Of a DNA stretch of 64,000 nt, positions 27,606 to 35,179 are shown in pieces. The notes below the pieces were generated by a model. The model was not told where the DNA came from. It saw nothing but the letters and a program-made list of their open reading frames with translations, and ran no database searches. The DNA lies in assembly GCF_037198315.1 (NCBI RefSeq), contig NZ_CP144913.1, positions 2,232,001 through 2,296,000 on the forward strand, read 5' to 3'. The stretch's first letter is position 1, and every line of letters starts with the position of its first letter. The DNA is from Janibacter sp. A1S7 (GTDB lineage Bacteria > Actinomycetota > Actinomycetes > Actinomycetales > Dermatophilaceae). The position numbers and the translations under genes were made by a program.

Positions 27606-28351
27606 TGCCCTGGCGACGGCACCGACGAAGCGCACCGGCCCTCGGCCCGCAGGCGCAGGCCGACGCCTGGCAGCTGATCTCCCTGCTGCTGGACTACCCC
27701 GACGAGCGGCTGGACTCCCTTCGCCCGCTCCTGCGGGAGACCGCAACAGGTCTGCCCGAGCACGTCGGCGGCCCACTGCTCACCTTCCTCGACCGCTTGG
27801 ACACCGTCCCGCTGCAGCAGGTGCAGAGCGAGTACGTCGACACCTTCGACGTCACCCGCAAGTGCTCGCTGCACCTGACCTTCTTCCTGCACGGCGACAC
27901 CCGCAAGCGGGGAGCGGCCCTCGTGCAGTTCAAGCAGGCCTACCGCGCTGCGGGGGTCGAGATGGCCGACGAAGGGAGCGAGCTGCCGGACCACCTGTCC
28001 GTGATCCTGGAGTTCGGGGCCAGCGCCGACCCGACCAGCGCCTGGAAGCTGCTCAACGACCACCGGGTCGGGATCGAACTGCTCCACCGTGCCCTCACCG
28101 ACCGCGAGTCACCGTGGCGTCCGGTCGTCGTCGCGCTGCGGGCGACGCTCCCGGCGCTCAAGGGCGACGACGAGCAGGCCCTGGCCCGTCTCATCGCCGA
28201 GGGCCCGCCACAGGAGGAGGTCGGCATCGACCAGTCCCCCTACGCCATGGACCCCGCGCTCGACGGGGCGAGCGCCGCCCACCCTCCCACTCCCCAGCCG
28301 TCCGCCCGGGCCGACCTCGGCCCGACCATCCCCGTAGGAGCCCCCCGTTGA
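27602..28351 (+). CDS. narJ: nitrate reductase molybdenum cofactor assembly chaperone
   Basis: 249 residues, a TorD/NarJ-type helical chaperone that holds NarGH during insertion of the Mo cofactor and Fe-S clusters and is not part of the final complex. The conserved core is 'LISLLLDYPDERL', 'YVDTFDVTRKCSLHLTFFLHGDTRKRG' and 'LPDHLSVILEFGA', all standard for NarJ. The C-terminal 40 residues are Pro/Ala-rich and probably disordered. ATG 27602 overlaps the narH stop and its own stop overlaps narI. Confidence 0.95.
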   Translation: MMPWRRHRRSAPALGPQAQADAWQLISLLLDYPDERLDSLRPLLRETATGLPEHVGGPLLTFLDRLDTVPLQQVQSEYVDTFDVTRKCSLHLTFFLHGDTRKRGAALVQFKQAYRAAGVEMADEGSELPDHLSVILEFGASADPTSAWKLLNDHRVGIELLHRALTDRESPWRPVVVALRATLPALKGDDEQALARLIAEGPPQEEVGIDQSPYAMDPALDGASAAHPPTPQPSARADLGPTIPVGAPR

Positions 28352-29100
28352 CTGACTTCCTCTGGGTCATCGTTCCCTACCTCTGTCTGGCGACCTTCGT
28401 CATCGGGCACGTCTGGCGCTGGCGCTACGACCAGTTCGGGTGGACCACCCGCTCGTCGCAGCTGTACGAGAGCAAGCTCCTGCGCATCGGCAGCCCGCTC
28501 TTCCACTTCGGCATGCTCGGGGTCCTCGCCGGGCACATCATCGGTCTGGTCATCCCGAAGATGTGGACCGACTTCCTGGGCATCAGCGACAGCGCGTACC
28601 ACGTGCTGGCCCTCGCGGGCGGCATCCCGGCCGGTGTCGCCGCCCTCGTCGGGCTGGGCATCCTCGTCTACCGTCGGCGCATGACCGGTCCGGTCTTCTC
28701 CGCGACGACGGTCAACGACAAGGTGATGTACGTCTTCCTCGGCGCAGTCATCATCTTCGGGATGTGGAACACGATTGCCGGGTCGCTGCTGGAATTCGGC
28801 GGTCACTACAACTACCGCGAGGGTGTCTCCCCGTGGTGGCGCAGCATCTTCCTCTTCCAGCCGGAGCCACAGCTGATGGCTCAGGCGCCGTGGGGCTTCA
28901 AGGCGCACGCCATGAGCGCGATGATCCTCTTCGCGCTGTGGCCCTTCACCCGCCTCGTGCACGTCTTCAGTGCGCCGCTCGGCTACCTCACCCGGCCCTA
29001 CATCGTCTACCGCAGCCGTGACCGCGTCCGCAGCGACGAGGCCGGGCTCAGCGGACCACAGCGCGGCTGGGACCACCCGGAGCTGCAGAAGCGCAAGTGA
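28348..29100 (+). CDS. narI: respiratory nitrate reductase, gamma subunit (cytochrome b)
   Basis: 250 residues with five membrane spans. NarI oxidises menaquinol and passes electrons via two b haems to NarH. Candidate haem ligands are His in 'VIGHVWRWRYDQFGWT', 'PLFHFGMLGVLAGHIIG' and 'FKAHAMSAMILFALWPFTRLVHVFSAP'. It starts at an unusual TTG (28348) placed on the narJ stop (TTGA) with GTAGGAG eight bases upstream; no ATG or GTG lies nearer, and homology begins right here. Its stop overlaps the following MoeB-like gene. Confidence 0.95.
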   Translation: MTDFLWVIVPYLCLATFVIGHVWRWRYDQFGWTTRSSQLYESKLLRIGSPLFHFGMLGVLAGHIIGLVIPKMWTDFLGISDSAYHVLALAGGIPAGVAALVGLGILVYRRRMTGPVFSATTVNDKVMYVFLGAVIIFGMWNTIAGSLLEFGGHYNYREGVSPWWRSIFLFQPEPQLMAQAPWGFKAHAMSAMILFALWPFTRLVHVFSAPLGYLTRPYIVYRSRDRVRSDEAGLSGPQRGWDHPELQKRK

Positions 29101-30287
29101 ACTACGGTCGGGACATGACCCTGTCAGCCCTCGTCGACCCGGGTCCGGCGCTGACCAGCGAGCAGGTCAGCCGGTACTCGCGTCACCTGCTCATGCCGAC
29201 CATCGGCGAGCTCGGACAACGCCGCCTGCTGGCGTCCCGGGTCGCCGTGGTCGGCGCCGGCGGGCTGGGCTCGCCGTCGCTGCTCTACCTCGCCGGCGCA
29301 GGCATCGGCTCGATCACCGTCATCGACGACGACCTCGTCGACGAGACGAACCTGCAGCGTCAGGTCATCCACGCGTCCGCGGACGTCGGGCGCGCGAAGG
29401 TCGACAGCGCGCTGGAGCGGGTGCGGGCGCTCAACCCGGACGTCGAGGTCACCGGCGTGCGCGACCACCTGGGTGCCGCCAATGCGGCACACATCCTGGC
29501 CGACCACGACCTCGTCCTGGACGGCAGCGACAACTTCGACACCCGGTACGCCGTGGCCGACGCCTGCGCCGAGCTCGGGGTCCCCCTGGTGTGGGCGGCG
29601 GTCTACCGGACCGAGGCGCACCTGACGGTCTTCTGGCCGAGTGCGCCCGAGGGCGTCGCGGCCCCCGGTCTGCGCGACCTGTTCCCGCAGCCACCCGCGC
29701 CGGGCACGGTCCCCGCCTGCGGCGACGCGGGAGTCGTCGGCCCCCTCGTCGGGCAGGTCGGCTCGATGATGGCGACCGAGGCGATCAAGCTGATCACCGG
29801 CGTCGGCCGATCGCTGCTCGGTCGGGTGCTCTTCATCGACGTCCTCGCCGCGACCCAGCGGGAGATCCCCCTGGCCGCGCGTACCGGGCGCACGCACGCG
29901 CCACCCCGGCCCCCCCGACCTGCGGGGCCGACTCCGGTGGCAGCGCCGGATGGTGGCGTCACCCCCTTCGTCTCCCCCACGGACCTGGCGAGCCGACTTG
30001 AGGGAGCCGATGCTCCCTTCGTCCTCGACGTACGGGACGCCCACGAGCTGGCCGACGGGGTCGTCCCGGGCGCCGCGCACATCCCCGTCTCGACGCTCAC
30101 GGCCGATGCTGACTCGAGCGCGGCCGTCCCGACCGACCGGGACGTCGTGCTCGTGTGCCGCGCCGGTCCACGCGCCGAGCTGGCCGCCACCGCCCTGCGC
30201 GCCCGTGGCTACGAGCGGCTCTTCGTCCTCGAGGGCGGGATGCTCGCCTGGTCCACGCCCGTCCCCCACGAGGTGGAGACGCGATGA
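29097..30287 (+). CDS. moeZ: MoeB/ThiF-type adenylyltransferase fused to a rhodanese domain
   Basis: 396 residues. The N-terminal E1-like domain has the ATP site 'VVGAGGLGSPSLLYLAGAG' and 'DETNLQRQVIH', and the Cys of 'VPACGDAGVVGPLVG'. The C-terminal rhodanese domain (about 295-390) has active-site loop 'CRAGPRAE'. Together they adenylate and then sulfurate the C-terminal Gly of MoaD. The two CxxC pairs that bind zinc in MoeB are absent: the first position reads APGLRDLF and no second pair is seen. Start: GTG at 29097 on the narI stop, or ATG at 29115 (six codons on), which fits the family better. Confidence 0.88.
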   Translation: MNYGRDMTLSALVDPGPALTSEQVSRYSRHLLMPTIGELGQRRLLASRVAVVGAGGLGSPSLLYLAGAGIGSITVIDDDLVDETNLQRQVIHASADVGRAKVDSALERVRALNPDVEVTGVRDHLGAANAAHILADHDLVLDGSDNFDTRYAVADACAELGVPLVWAAVYRTEAHLTVFWPSAPEGVAAPGLRDLFPQPPAPGTVPACGDAGVVGPLVGQVGSMMATEAIKLITGVGRSLLGRVLFIDVLAATQREIPLAARTGRTHAPPRPPRPAGPTPVAAPDGGVTPFVSPTDLASRLEGADAPFVLDVRDAHELADGVVPGAAHIPVSTLTADADSSAAVPTDRDVVLVCRAGPRAELAATALRARGYERLFVLEGGMLAWSTPVPHEVETR

Positions 30288-31516
30288 CCACCACCCGACG
30301 CACCCTGCTCACGGTCGAGGAGTACCTCGACGAGCTGCTGGGCGACCTGCTCGACGGAGCGGGAGCGATCCCCGGGACGCAGGACGTCCCGCTGGCGCAG
30401 GCCCTCGGCCGGGTCCTCGCTCAGCCGGTGCATGCCGTCGGCGACGTGCCCGCCTTCGCCAACTCCGGAATGGACGGCTACGCCGTTCGACACGACGACC
30501 TGGGCGATCCACCGGTGCGCCTGCAGGTCGTCGCGGACGTCGCCGCCGGCTCCGGGGAGGACCCCCGACTCGAGCCCGGTCAGTGCGTGCGCATCATGAC
30601 CGGAGCTCCCGTCCCCGGCTGCGCGGACACGATCGTTCCCGTCGAGCTCACCGACGCCGGGACCGAGCTCGTGACGATCACCGAGGCACCCGAGCGAGGG
30701 CGCCACGTACGCGGCGCCGGTGAGGACGTCAGTGCCGGCGATGTCATCGCCGACGCGGGGACCACCGTCACCGGTCGCGTCCTGGGCAGCATCGCCGCCG
30801 CTGGGACCGGGACGGTCACGGTGCGCCGGCGACCGGTGGTCGCCGTCGCGGCGACGGGGGACGAGCTGGTCGCCCCGGGTGGGAGCCTGCAACGGGGACA
30901 GATCTTCGAGTCGAACGGTACCCACCTCGCGGCCACCCTCACCGAGCTCGGTGCCGAGGTCAGCAGCGCGGTGGTGCTCGCCGACGACACCGACGGCTTC
31001 ACCAGGGGTCTCGACGCGCTCACCGACGGAGCCGATCTCGTCCTGCTCACCGGCGGGGTCAGCGTCGGGGCCTTCGACGTCTCGCGCATCGTGCTGGAGC
31101 GCTCCGCCGGGGGCACCTTCCGGCACGTGCGCATGCAGCCGGGCAAGCCACAGGGGTGGGCCCGGTGGAACGGCGTGCCGGTCCTCGCCTTCCCCGGCAA
31201 CCCCGTGAGCACCGCGATCTCCTTCGAGGTCTTCGGCCGGCCCGTCCTCGACCGGCTGCTGGGGCGACGTCGACCTGATGGTCCGACCACCGCCGTCGCC
31301 GCCACCGGATGGCACTCGCCCGCCGGCCGGCGCCAGTTCGTCCCGGTGGAGCTGACCAGCGACGAGACCGGACGCCTGCTCGCGACGCCGACCCATCGGC
31401 GCGGCTCCGCCTCGCACATGGTCACCTCCCTCGCCGGTGCCCACGCCATGGCGATCGTGCCCGAGGACACCGACGAGGTCACCGCCGGCGACCTCGTCCA
31501 GATCAGGAGCCTGTAG
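30284..31516 (+). CDS. moeA: molybdopterin molybdenumtransferase
   Basis: 410 residues. It inserts molybdate into adenylated molybdopterin. Domain order is typical: N-terminal 'TVEEYLDELLGDLL', the 'NSGMDGYAVRHDD' region, the MPT-binding core 'TGGVSVGAFD', then 'MQPGKPQGWARWNGVPVLAFPGNPVS', and a C-terminal beta domain. ATG at 30284 overlaps the upstream stop by four bases, and moaC starts directly after its TAG. Part of the Mo-cofactor operon. Confidence 0.95.
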   Translation: MTTTRRTLLTVEEYLDELLGDLLDGAGAIPGTQDVPLAQALGRVLAQPVHAVGDVPAFANSGMDGYAVRHDDLGDPPVRLQVVADVAAGSGEDPRLEPGQCVRIMTGAPVPGCADTIVPVELTDAGTELVTITEAPERGRHVRGAGEDVSAGDVIADAGTTVTGRVLGSIAAAGTGTVTVRRRPVVAVAATGDELVAPGGSLQRGQIFESNGTHLAATLTELGAEVSSAVVLADDTDGFTRGLDALTDGADLVLLTGGVSVGAFDVSRIVLERSAGGTFRHVRMQPGKPQGWARWNGVPVLAFPGNPVSTAISFEVFGRPVLDRLLGRRRPDGPTTAVAATGWHSPAGRRQFVPVELTSDETGRLLATPTHRRGSASHMVTSLAGAHAMAIVPEDTDEVTAGDLVQIRSL

Positions 31517-31996
31517 ATGGACCATCCGCTGACCCACCTCGACCACCGGGGCAATGCCCGGATGGTCGACGTCACCGACAAGACGCCCACCGTGCGCGCC
31601 GCCACCGCCGCCGGACGCGTGGTCACCTCCCCCGAGACCGTGGCCCTCCTGCGCGACGGAGCCGTGCCGAAGGGGGACGTGCTGGCGGTCTCGCGCATCG
31701 CCGGCATCCAGGCGGCGAAGAAGACCCCGGAGCTGCTCCCGCTCGCGCACGTCATCGGTGTGCACGGGGCGGTCGTCGACCTCCGGGTCACCGACAGCGG
31801 TGTCGAGATCACCGCGACGGTGCGCACCGCAGACCGCACCGGGGTCGAGATGGAGGCGCTCACGAGCGTCACCGTCGCCGCCCTCTCGGTCATCGACATG
31901 GTCAAGGGTCGTGACCGCAGCGCGCACATCACCGATGTCCGTCTGCTGGAGAAGACGGGCGGCCGCAGCGGCACCTGGCGGCGCGAGGACGCGTGA
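31517..31996 (+). CDS. moaC: cyclic pyranopterin monophosphate synthase accessory protein MoaC
   Basis: 159 residues. It converts the MoaA product into cyclic pyranopterin monophosphate, the second half of step one of Mo-cofactor synthesis. Markers: 'MVDVTDKTPTVRAATA', 'KKTPELLPLAHVI' and 'TGVEMEALTSVTVAALSVIDMVKG', with the active-site Lys and the conserved Glu-Met-Glu stretch. ATG directly abuts the moeA stop, and the stop overlaps mobA by four bases. Confidence 0.96.
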   Translation: MDHPLTHLDHRGNARMVDVTDKTPTVRAATAAGRVVTSPETVALLRDGAVPKGDVLAVSRIAGIQAAKKTPELLPLAHVIGVHGAVVDLRVTDSGVEITATVRTADRTGVEMEALTSVTVAALSVIDMVKGRDRSAHITDVRLLEKTGGRSGTWRREDA

Positions 31997-32613
31997 GTAC
32001 CGTGGATCCCTTCGATGCCGTGGTGCTCGCCGGCGGCGCCGCACGACGCCTCGGCGGTGTGAGCAAAGCCGATGTCGAGCTCGGCGGACGCCGACTCGTC
32101 GACACAGTCCTCGTCGCCGTCTCGGACGCCCGCGAGATCGTCGTCGTCGGCGACGTCGAGGTCCCCGACGGGGTGCACCGCACGGTCGAGGACCCGCCCC
32201 TCGGCGGACCGGTCGCCGGTGTCGCCGCAGGGCTGGACGTCCTGGCCACGACCAGCCCGACGGCCGACTGGACCGTACTGCTCGCCTGCGACCTCGCCGA
32301 CCCGCTACCGGCACTCGGCCGCCTCATCGCCGCCTGGGCCCACGCCCAGCGCACGGCTGCCATCGACACCGACGAGCACGACGGCTGGTGCCTCGCCGAC
32401 TCGACAGGACGCCCCCAGTGGCTCTTCGGCATCCACCGCACCGCCTCCCTGCAGCGGGCCCTCGCCCGCTTCGACAGTCCGCGCGACCGGTCGATGCGCA
32501 GCCTGTTCGCCGAGTCCACCCTCGTGACCGTCCCCGCCGGCGACGAGGACGTGGCCGACATCGACACCTGGACCGACCACGCCCGCTGGGTCGAGCACAT
32601 GGAGGGGCGATGA
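31993..32613 (+). CDS. mobA: molybdenum cofactor guanylyltransferase
   Basis: 206 residues, GT-A nucleotidyltransferase fold. It attaches GMP to Mo-molybdopterin to give the bis-MGD form that NarG needs. The GTP-binding signature 'VLAGGAARRLGGVSKADVELGG' is close to the LAGGxxxRxGxxDK consensus, and 'VLLACDLADPLPALGRLI' holds the metal-binding Asp. The start is a GTG at 31993 overlapping moaC, and its stop overlaps the DUF6457 start. Confidence 0.9.
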   Translation: MSTVDPFDAVVLAGGAARRLGGVSKADVELGGRRLVDTVLVAVSDAREIVVVGDVEVPDGVHRTVEDPPLGGPVAGVAAGLDVLATTSPTADWTVLLACDLADPLPALGRLIAAWAHAQRTAAIDTDEHDGWCLADSTGRPQWLFGIHRTASLQRALARFDSPRDRSMRSLFAESTLVTVPAGDEDVADIDTWTDHARWVEHMEGR

Positions 32614-32894
32614 TGACCGACCTGGACGCCGAGGAGGCTCGCTGGGCGGACTGGATCGAGGACGCCTGCGCGGCGGTGGGCATCGAGCCCGAGTCGGTCG
32701 ACGTCCCCGGGATCCACGTCCTCACCCGACAGATCGCGCACGGGTTCGAACGGCCGATGGCCCCCGTGGGCGCCTACATCCTCGGGGTCGCGGTCGGGTA
32801 CCTCGAGGCCCAGGGTCGACCCGTGGACCTCGAGTCGATGCGGCGGGCCATCGCCGCGACGATCAAGGACCAACCACGCAAGGACGGTGCATGA
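32610..32894 (+). CDS. DUF6457 domain-containing protein
   Basis: 94 residues, one compact helical domain beginning 'DLDAEEARWADWIEDACAAVGIEP' with 'IHVLTRQIAHGFERPMAPVGAYILGVAVGYL' in the middle. I recognise it as the DUF6457 type often placed after mobA in actinobacteria. Function unknown; its fixed position between mobA and moaD, with four-base overlaps on both sides, argues for a role in cofactor maturation or in handling MobA. ATG 32610 or the next ATG (32613). Confidence 0.8.
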   Translation: MMTDLDAEEARWADWIEDACAAVGIEPESVDVPGIHVLTRQIAHGFERPMAPVGAYILGVAVGYLEAQGRPVDLESMRRAIAATIKDQPRKDGA

Positions 32895-33133
32895 TGGCAC
32901 GGGTTCGATACTTCGCCGGAGCGGCCGAGGCCGCCGGGACGGACGAGGAGCAGCTCGACGGGGCGACCGTCGGGGACATCCTCGCGGCCGCGGAACGCGC
33001 CCACGGCGACCGGCTCACCGAGGTGCTGCCGCGGTGCTCGGTCCTGCACGCAGGTCGCTACGTGGACGACCACTCCACTCCCGTGCAGGCGGGCGACACG
33101 ATCGACGTGCTTCCCCCCTTCGCCGGAGGCTGA
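32891..33133 (+). CDS. moaD: MoaD/ThiS family sulfur carrier protein
   Basis: 80 residues with a ubiquitin-like fold ending in the diagnostic 'PPFAGG' Gly-Gly tail. It is the small subunit of molybdopterin synthase: the C-terminal glycine is adenylated and thiocarboxylated (presumably by the MoeB-rhodanese protein upstream) and donates sulfur to cyclic pyranopterin. 'VRYFAGAAEAAGTDEEQL' is the first strand pair. It ends the plus-strand Mo-cofactor operon, 24 bases from the convergent moaA. Confidence 0.93.
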   Translation: MMARVRYFAGAAEAAGTDEEQLDGATVGDILAAAERAHGDRLTEVLPRCSVLHAGRYVDDHSTPVQAGDTIDVLPPFAGG

Positions 33134-33157
33134 TGACACGGTGCCGGGGGGTGAGGC

Positions 33158-34156
33158 TCAGCCGCCGATGGCACTCATCGGCCGCGGCGGCTGGAGGAAG
33201 CCGGGCTCGTTGATGCCGTGGCCGGGCCGCTTGCCGGCCAAGCAGGAGTGGATCAGGTCGACGATCTCGTCGGGGTCGTCGTTGCCGCGCAGCGGGGAGC
33301 GCAGATCGGTCTCACCCCGCGCGAACAGGCACGAGCGCAGCTGACCGTCCGCGGTCAGGCGCAGCCGGTCGCACGCCCCGCAGAAGGGCATCGTCACCGA
33401 CGCGATGACCCCGACCCGCGCCGGGCCGCCGTCGACGTGGAACAACTCGGCGGGCGCAGCACCGCGACCGGGCACCTCGGTGAGGGTGAACTCGGTGCGC
33501 AGCTTCGCCAGGATCTGCGCGCCGGTGATCATGGTCGAGCGCTGCCACTCGTGCCCGCCGTCGAGCGGCATCTGCTCGATGAAGCGCAGCTCGAACCCCC
33601 GCCGCAACGCCCACCGCAGCAGCTCGACCGGCTCGTCGTCGTTGAAGCCCGGCATCAGGACGGTGTTGATCTTCACCGGGTGGAAGCCGGCCTCGTCCGC
33701 GGCGTCGATGCCGGCCATCGTGTCCTCGAACCGGTCCCGGCGGCTCATCTGCTTGAACCTGTCCGGATCCAGGGTGTCCAGGCTGATGTTGACGCGCGAC
33801 AGGCCCGCCCGGCGCAGCGGCTCGGCCAGCTTCGGCAGACGGATGGCATTGGTCGTCATCGACACCTCGACCGGCCCGGCCCCACCCTCCATGGCGGAGA
33901 TACCGGCGACGATGTCGACGACGTCGGGACGCAGCAGCGGTTCACCACCGGTCAGGCGTACCTCCTCGACCCCCGCGTCGACGGCGATGCCGACGACCCG
34001 CAGCAGCTCCTCGGTGGTCAGCAGCTCCTGCTTGGGGAGCAACGGCACGCCCTCAGCGGGCATGCAGTAGGTGCATCGCAGGTTGCACTTGTCGGTCAAC
34101 GAGATCCGCAGATCTCGGTGCAGACGGCCGTGGGTGTCCATCAGTGGGCGGGTCAT
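33158..34156 (-). CDS. moaA: GTP 3',8-cyclase
   Basis: 332 residues, radical SAM enzyme that rearranges GTP at the start of Mo-cofactor synthesis. The radical SAM cluster is 'CNLRCTYCMPAEG', the second Fe-S cluster is 'CGACDRLRLTADGQLRSC', and the C-terminus ends in Gly-Gly as required for activity. Start: ATG at 34156, overlapping the moaE stop by one base (TGATG), which places the protein start just before the conserved 'DTHGRLHRDLRISLTDKCNL'; a start seven codons earlier would overlap moaE by 22 bases. Confidence 0.96.
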   Translation of the reverse strand: MTRPLMDTHGRLHRDLRISLTDKCNLRCTYCMPAEGVPLLPKQELLTTEELLRVVGIAVDAGVEEVRLTGGEPLLRPDVVDIVAGISAMEGGAGPVEVSMTTNAIRLPKLAEPLRRAGLSRVNISLDTLDPDRFKQMSRRDRFEDTMAGIDAADEAGFHPVKINTVLMPGFNDDEPVELLRWALRRGFELRFIEQMPLDGGHEWQRSTMITGAQILAKLRTEFTLTEVPGRGAAPAELFHVDGGPARVGVIASVTMPFCGACDRLRLTADGQLRSCLFARGETDLRSPLRGNDDPDEIVDLIHSCLAGKRPGHGINEPGFLQPPRPMSAIGG

Positions 34157-34590
34157 CAGCAACTCATTCCTGACCATACGTGGGAGCCGTCGACGTCGAA
34201 CTGCTGCTTCCAGACCGGCAGCTCGTGCTTGATCGCCTCGACGACGGCGCGGCAGAGGGTGAAGGCGAGATCACGGTGGGCGCTGCCGACGACGACGACG
34301 AGCGCCAGGTCCCCGACGTCGAGGTCGCCGATGCGATGGGTGGCGGCGACGTCCGTCTCGTCCCCGCAGTCGTGCTCCGCGACGGTCCGCGCGACGACCT
34401 CCTCGATGAACCGTCCGGCGTCCGGGTGGCAGGTGTAGCGCAGGGCGACGACCTCTCCCGCGGCCTCGGGGTCGTGGTCGCGGACCTGCCCGACGAAACT
34501 CGCGACCGCACCGTGTGTGGGCCGGTCAACGCTCGCGAGCATGGCGGCCAGGTCGATCGCTTCGGTGGAGATCCACGCGGTACGGGTCAT
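34156..34590 (-). CDS. moaE: molybdopterin synthase catalytic subunit
   Basis: 144 residues. It pairs with MoaD to put two sulfurs into cyclic pyranopterin. Markers are 'GAVASFVGQVRDHD', 'HRIGDLDVGDLALVVVVGSAHRDLAF' and the C-terminal 'IKHELPVWKQQ' with the catalytic Lys pair (KHELPVWK). ATG at 34590 overlaps the mogA stop by one base, and its stop overlaps moaA, so the three genes mogA-moaE-moaA form one tightly coupled minus-strand operon. Confidence 0.95.
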   Translation of the reverse strand: MTRTAWISTEAIDLAAMLASVDRPTHGAVASFVGQVRDHDPEAAGEVVALRYTCHPDAGRFIEEVVARTVAEHDCGDETDVAATHRIGDLDVGDLALVVVVGSAHRDLAFTLCRAVVEAIKHELPVWKQQFDVDGSHVWSGMSC

Positions 34591-35081
34591 CAGTGCACCC
34601 CTCCGGACAACTGGTCGAGGATGTGACCCACGAGGGGCAGGAGGACGTCGAGCCCCTCGCTGACCCCCTTCGGGCTGCCGGGGAGGTTGATGACGAGGGC
34701 ACCGGGACGGTCGGGACCGACGTCGACGACGCCCACGAGACCGCGGGAGAGGGAGGCGAAGGGGGTGTGCCGCGTTCCCTCGGCACGGACCAGCTCGGCC
34801 AGCCCCGGGACCTGACGATCGATGACCGGCACGGTGCCCTCGGGAGTCCGGTCGCGCGGAGACACCCCCGTGCCGCCCGAGGTGATGACCAGCTGAACCC
34901 CGGTCGCCAGGGTGGCGCGCAGGACCTGCTCGACCTCGTCAGCCCCGTCGGGGACGACACTGGCAGAGGTCTCGTAGCCGGCCTCGGTGAGGCGCTCGGT
35001 GGCGAGGTCGCCGGAGACGTCCTCCCGGGTTCCGCTCGCTACTCCGTCGGAGACGGTGACGACATGGGCCTTGGCGCTCAC
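34590..35081 (-). CDS. mogA: MogA/MoaB family molybdopterin adenylyltransferase
   Basis: 163 residues. It adenylates molybdopterin before MoeA inserts molybdate. The MoCF-binding signature is 'VITSGGTGVSPRDRTPEG', and 'LVINLPGSPKGVSEGLDVLLP' is also typical. The GTG start at 35081 has GAAGGGAG eight bases upstream. First gene of the convergent Mo-cofactor operon. MogA and MoaB cannot be separated on sequence alone. Confidence 0.92.
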   Translation of the reverse strand: MSAKAHVVTVSDGVASGTREDVSGDLATERLTEAGYETSASVVPDGADEVEQVLRATLATGVQLVITSGGTGVSPRDRTPEGTVPVIDRQVPGLAELVRAEGTRHTPFASLSRGLVGVVDVGPDRPGALVINLPGSPKGVSEGLDVLLPLVGHILDQLSGGVH

Positions 35082-35179
35082 CAGGGCTCCCTTCGCTCGG
35101 GTCCCTCCAGTGTCTCAGGTGACTTCAAGCCCCGACCACGGGCTCGCCGCAGCGCGGGGGTGACTCCCCGACGAGGTTC

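Noticed and set aside
34156-34177. Longer moaA start at 34177
   Set aside because: It would add seven non-conserved residues and overlap moaE by 22 bases; the TGATG junction at 34156 fits the rest of the operon.
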